Below are positions 8,361 to 9,540 of a stretch of 9,540 bases of DNA, piece by piece. Made by a program: the position numbers and the translations under genes. Origin of the DNA: Clostridiales bacterium UBA1777 (GTDB taxonomy: Bacteria > Bacillota > Clostridia > Oscillospirales > Oscillospiraceae). Positions within the stretch are counted from its first letter, which is position 1. Each line of letters begins with the position of its first letter. The notes beneath the pieces were generated by a model that was given only the letters and a program-made list of their open reading frames with translations, searched no databases and was not told the DNA's origin. Location of the stretch: positions 1,223-10,762 of the forward strand of contig DCGN01000006.1 of NCBI GenBank assembly GCA_002315275.1, read 5' to 3'.

Positions 8361-9068
8361 ATGATTAGAAACATATTCTTTGACATTGACGACACCCTGC
8401 TTGACTTCAAAAGGGCTGAGTCCGTTGCCCTCAAAAAGGCTCTCGGAGACTTCGGCATCAGTCTCGATGATGAGACCGTGCGAAAATACAGCCGTATAAA
8501 CTCGCTTCAGTGGGAAAAGCTTGAGCGCGGTGAGCTTACACGCGAGGAGGTGCTCGTGAGCCGCTTTGAGATATTCTTTTCAGAGCTCGGCATCGATGCA
8601 TCCGCATATGAAGCGCAGGCGAAATATGAGTATCTTCTCGGCGTGGGACATTACTTCATTGACGGCGCTCCCGAGCTTTTAGAGTCTCTTTACGGAAAAT
8701 ACAGACTCTATATCGCCTCAAACGGCACAAAAAGCGTACAGGACAGGCGCATTGCGAGTGCGGGCATCGCAAGGTATTTTGACGGCATCTTCGTCTCGCA
8801 GTGCATCGGTGCGGACAAGCCTCAGAGGGAATTCTTTAATCGCTGCTTTGCACGGATAGAGGATTTCAAATCTGACGAAGCGATAATTATAGGCGACAGA
8901 CTGAGCTCGGATATTCTCGGCGGCATCAATGCGGGGATAAAAACCTGCTGGTTTAATCCGAATGACGAGCCGCCGCGCGAAGACATCGTTCCCGATTACG
9001 AAATAAAAAAGCTCTCGGAGCTTCCGGAGCTTCTTGAGGTGATCTCAAATGAGCTTCAAAAAATATAA
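8361..9068 (+). CDS. HAD-superfamily hydrolase, YjjG-like nucleotidase
   Basis: This 235-aa phosphatase has all four HAD motifs. Motif I is FDIDDTLLDF with nucleophile Asp8 and acid/base Asp10. Motif II is ASNGT with Ser120. Motif III is Lys153 in GADKPQREFF. Motif IV is IGDRLSSD with Asp179 and Asp184. The helical cap lies at about 17-95 (subclass I). The IASNGTK and DKPQREFF segments resemble YjjG pyrimidine 5'-nucleotidases, known for removing phosphate from non-canonical nucleotides. That specificity is inference. The start ATG lies 4 nt after the GNAT stop. AAGGA ends only 1 nt before it, too close for normal use, so translational coupling is likely. The 3' end overlaps the next gene by 20 nt. 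Confidence 0.88.
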   Translation: MIRNIFFDIDDTLLDFKRAESVALKKALGDFGISLDDETVRKYSRINSLQWEKLERGELTREEVLVSRFEIFFSELGIDASAYEAQAKYEYLLGVGHYFIDGAPELLESLYGKYRLYIASNGTKSVQDRRIASAGIARYFDGIFVSQCIGADKPQREFFNRCFARIEDFKSDEAIIIGDRLSSDILGGINAGIKTCWFNPNDEPPREDIVPDYEIKKLSELPELLEVISNELQKI

Positions 9069-9402
9069 AACCGAATTAACCGTGTTTGCCCTGTTTGCCG
9101 TCATGGCAGCGGGCGAAATAATATGGGGGCTGTCCTCCGACAGTCTCACGAGGCTCGGTACACAGCTTCTTGTTTTCGGCATCTCTGTCCCGCTGTTTGC
9201 CTTCGCCGCGTGTATCGTACTCGGAATGAGAAAGGGTGCTGCAAAGCTCATCGCGCCTGTACTGTTTACGGCTTACTCCTATCTGCTGCCGCTTATCGTT
9301 TACGGCAGCGGAAAGCTCACAGAACTCATAATCGGCTTTGTTCCGTCGGTCTTCGGAGTGCTCATAGGTATGGTGCTGAAAAGCCTCAGAGAAACGAAAT
9401 AG
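9049..9402 (+). CDS. Small four-helix membrane protein of unknown function
   Basis: I do not recognise this 117-aa protein. It is strongly hydrophobic with four predicted membrane helices (about 10-28, 36-59, 66-86, 90-111), short charged ends (KKYK at the start, SLRETK at the end) and no signal peptide or catalytic motif. The ATG at 9049 has GAGGTGA (9036-9042) 6 nt upstream, inside the end of the HAD gene, which supports both the start and the 20-nt overlap. It is the last gene of the unit, with the terminator hairpin starting 11 nt after its stop. Confidence 0.75.
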   Translation: MSFKKYKTELTVFALFAVMAAGEIIWGLSSDSLTRLGTQLLVFGISVPLFAFAACIVLGMRKGAAKLIAPVLFTAYSYLLPLIVYGSGKLTELIIGFVPSVFGVLIGMVLKSLRETK

Positions 9403-9412
9403 CAGAACAGAA

Positions 9413-9446
9413 AAACAGGAAGACCTGATTTCAGGTCTTCCTGTTT
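9413..9446. terminator. Bidirectional terminator between convergent genes
   Basis: A perfect 15-bp stem (9413-9427 with 9432-9446) has the loop ATTT. Minus-strand reading continues into TTTTTCTGTTCTG, a good U tract. Plus-strand reading ends in TTTAAGTTTAATT. It lies between the plus-strand membrane-protein stop and the stop of the minus-strand gene at the right edge, so it can end both transcripts. Confidence 0.88.
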
Positions 9447-9460
9447 AAGTTTAATTACCG

Positions 9461-9540
9461 TCAGATTATCCGGTCTATGTATCTGAGGAATACGATAAGT
9501 GCGGGGAGAATTGCAAGTATCTTTGCGAGGAAGGCCGTGA
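9461..9540 (-). CDS. 3' end of a convergent gene (partial), hydrophobic C-terminus
   Basis: On the minus strand an open frame enters from the right edge and stops with TGA at 9463-9461. The 25 visible residues, ending LPALIVFLRYIDRII, look like a final membrane helix followed by a short charged tail. The stop lies 14 nt before the terminator hairpin, which supports a real gene end. Too little is visible to assign a family. Confidence 0.5.
   Translation of the reverse strand, partial: TAFLAKILAILPALIVFLRYIDRII

Overview
The window carries a complete F-type ATP synthase operon on the minus strand and, divergent from it, a four-gene metabolic cluster on the plus strand. The subunit order I-B-E-F-(H-A)-G-D-C, strong GGAGG-type ribosome sites with some GTG/TTG starts, and a moderately GC-rich coding style suggest a Gram-positive anaerobe of the Clostridia (perhaps Oscillospirales). 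That placement is inference from gene order and protein character, not from a marker gene.

Left to centre (22-6872, minus strand, read right to left): an AtpI-like membrane protein, then a (atpB), c (atpE), b (atpF), a 745-residue fused polypeptide, gamma (atpG), beta (atpD) and epsilon (atpC), ending at a 13-bp hairpin. All gaps are 1-63 nt, so one transcript is expected. The outstanding feature is the fused polypeptide. It carries in one frame a second b-type (b') membrane anchor and coiled coil, the C-terminal domain of delta, and a full-length alpha subunit. There is no separate atpH or atpA, and no usable start codon at the alpha junction. Because F1 holds three alpha but normally one peripheral stalk, this raises a real stoichiometry question. 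The delta N-terminal domain, which normally holds the alpha N-terminus, is not recognisable, and covalent linkage may replace it. The c subunit looks proton-type (Glu60, Gln27, but Ala61/Leu62 instead of the Na+-ligand Ser/Thr) and has an Ala-substituted helix-1 glycine motif. Epsilon keeps the ATP-sensing signature.

Divergent intergenic region (6873-7082): a weak candidate atp promoter on the minus strand, a 17-bp perfect inverted repeat, and a good TTGACA-16-TAGACT promoter for the plus-strand unit. That promoter is flanked by two 11-bp near-identical direct repeats 42 bp apart, a likely operator pair.

Right part (7083-9402, plus strand): an HpcH/HpaI-type metal-dependent aldolase, a GNAT acetyltransferase, a YjjG-like HAD phosphatase and a small four-helix membrane protein. 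They are 11 nt apart, 4 nt apart, and overlapping by 20 nt respectively, so they form a probable operon of unknown substrate. A 15-bp perfect hairpin at 9413-9446 separates it from the 3' end of a convergent gene that runs off the right edge.
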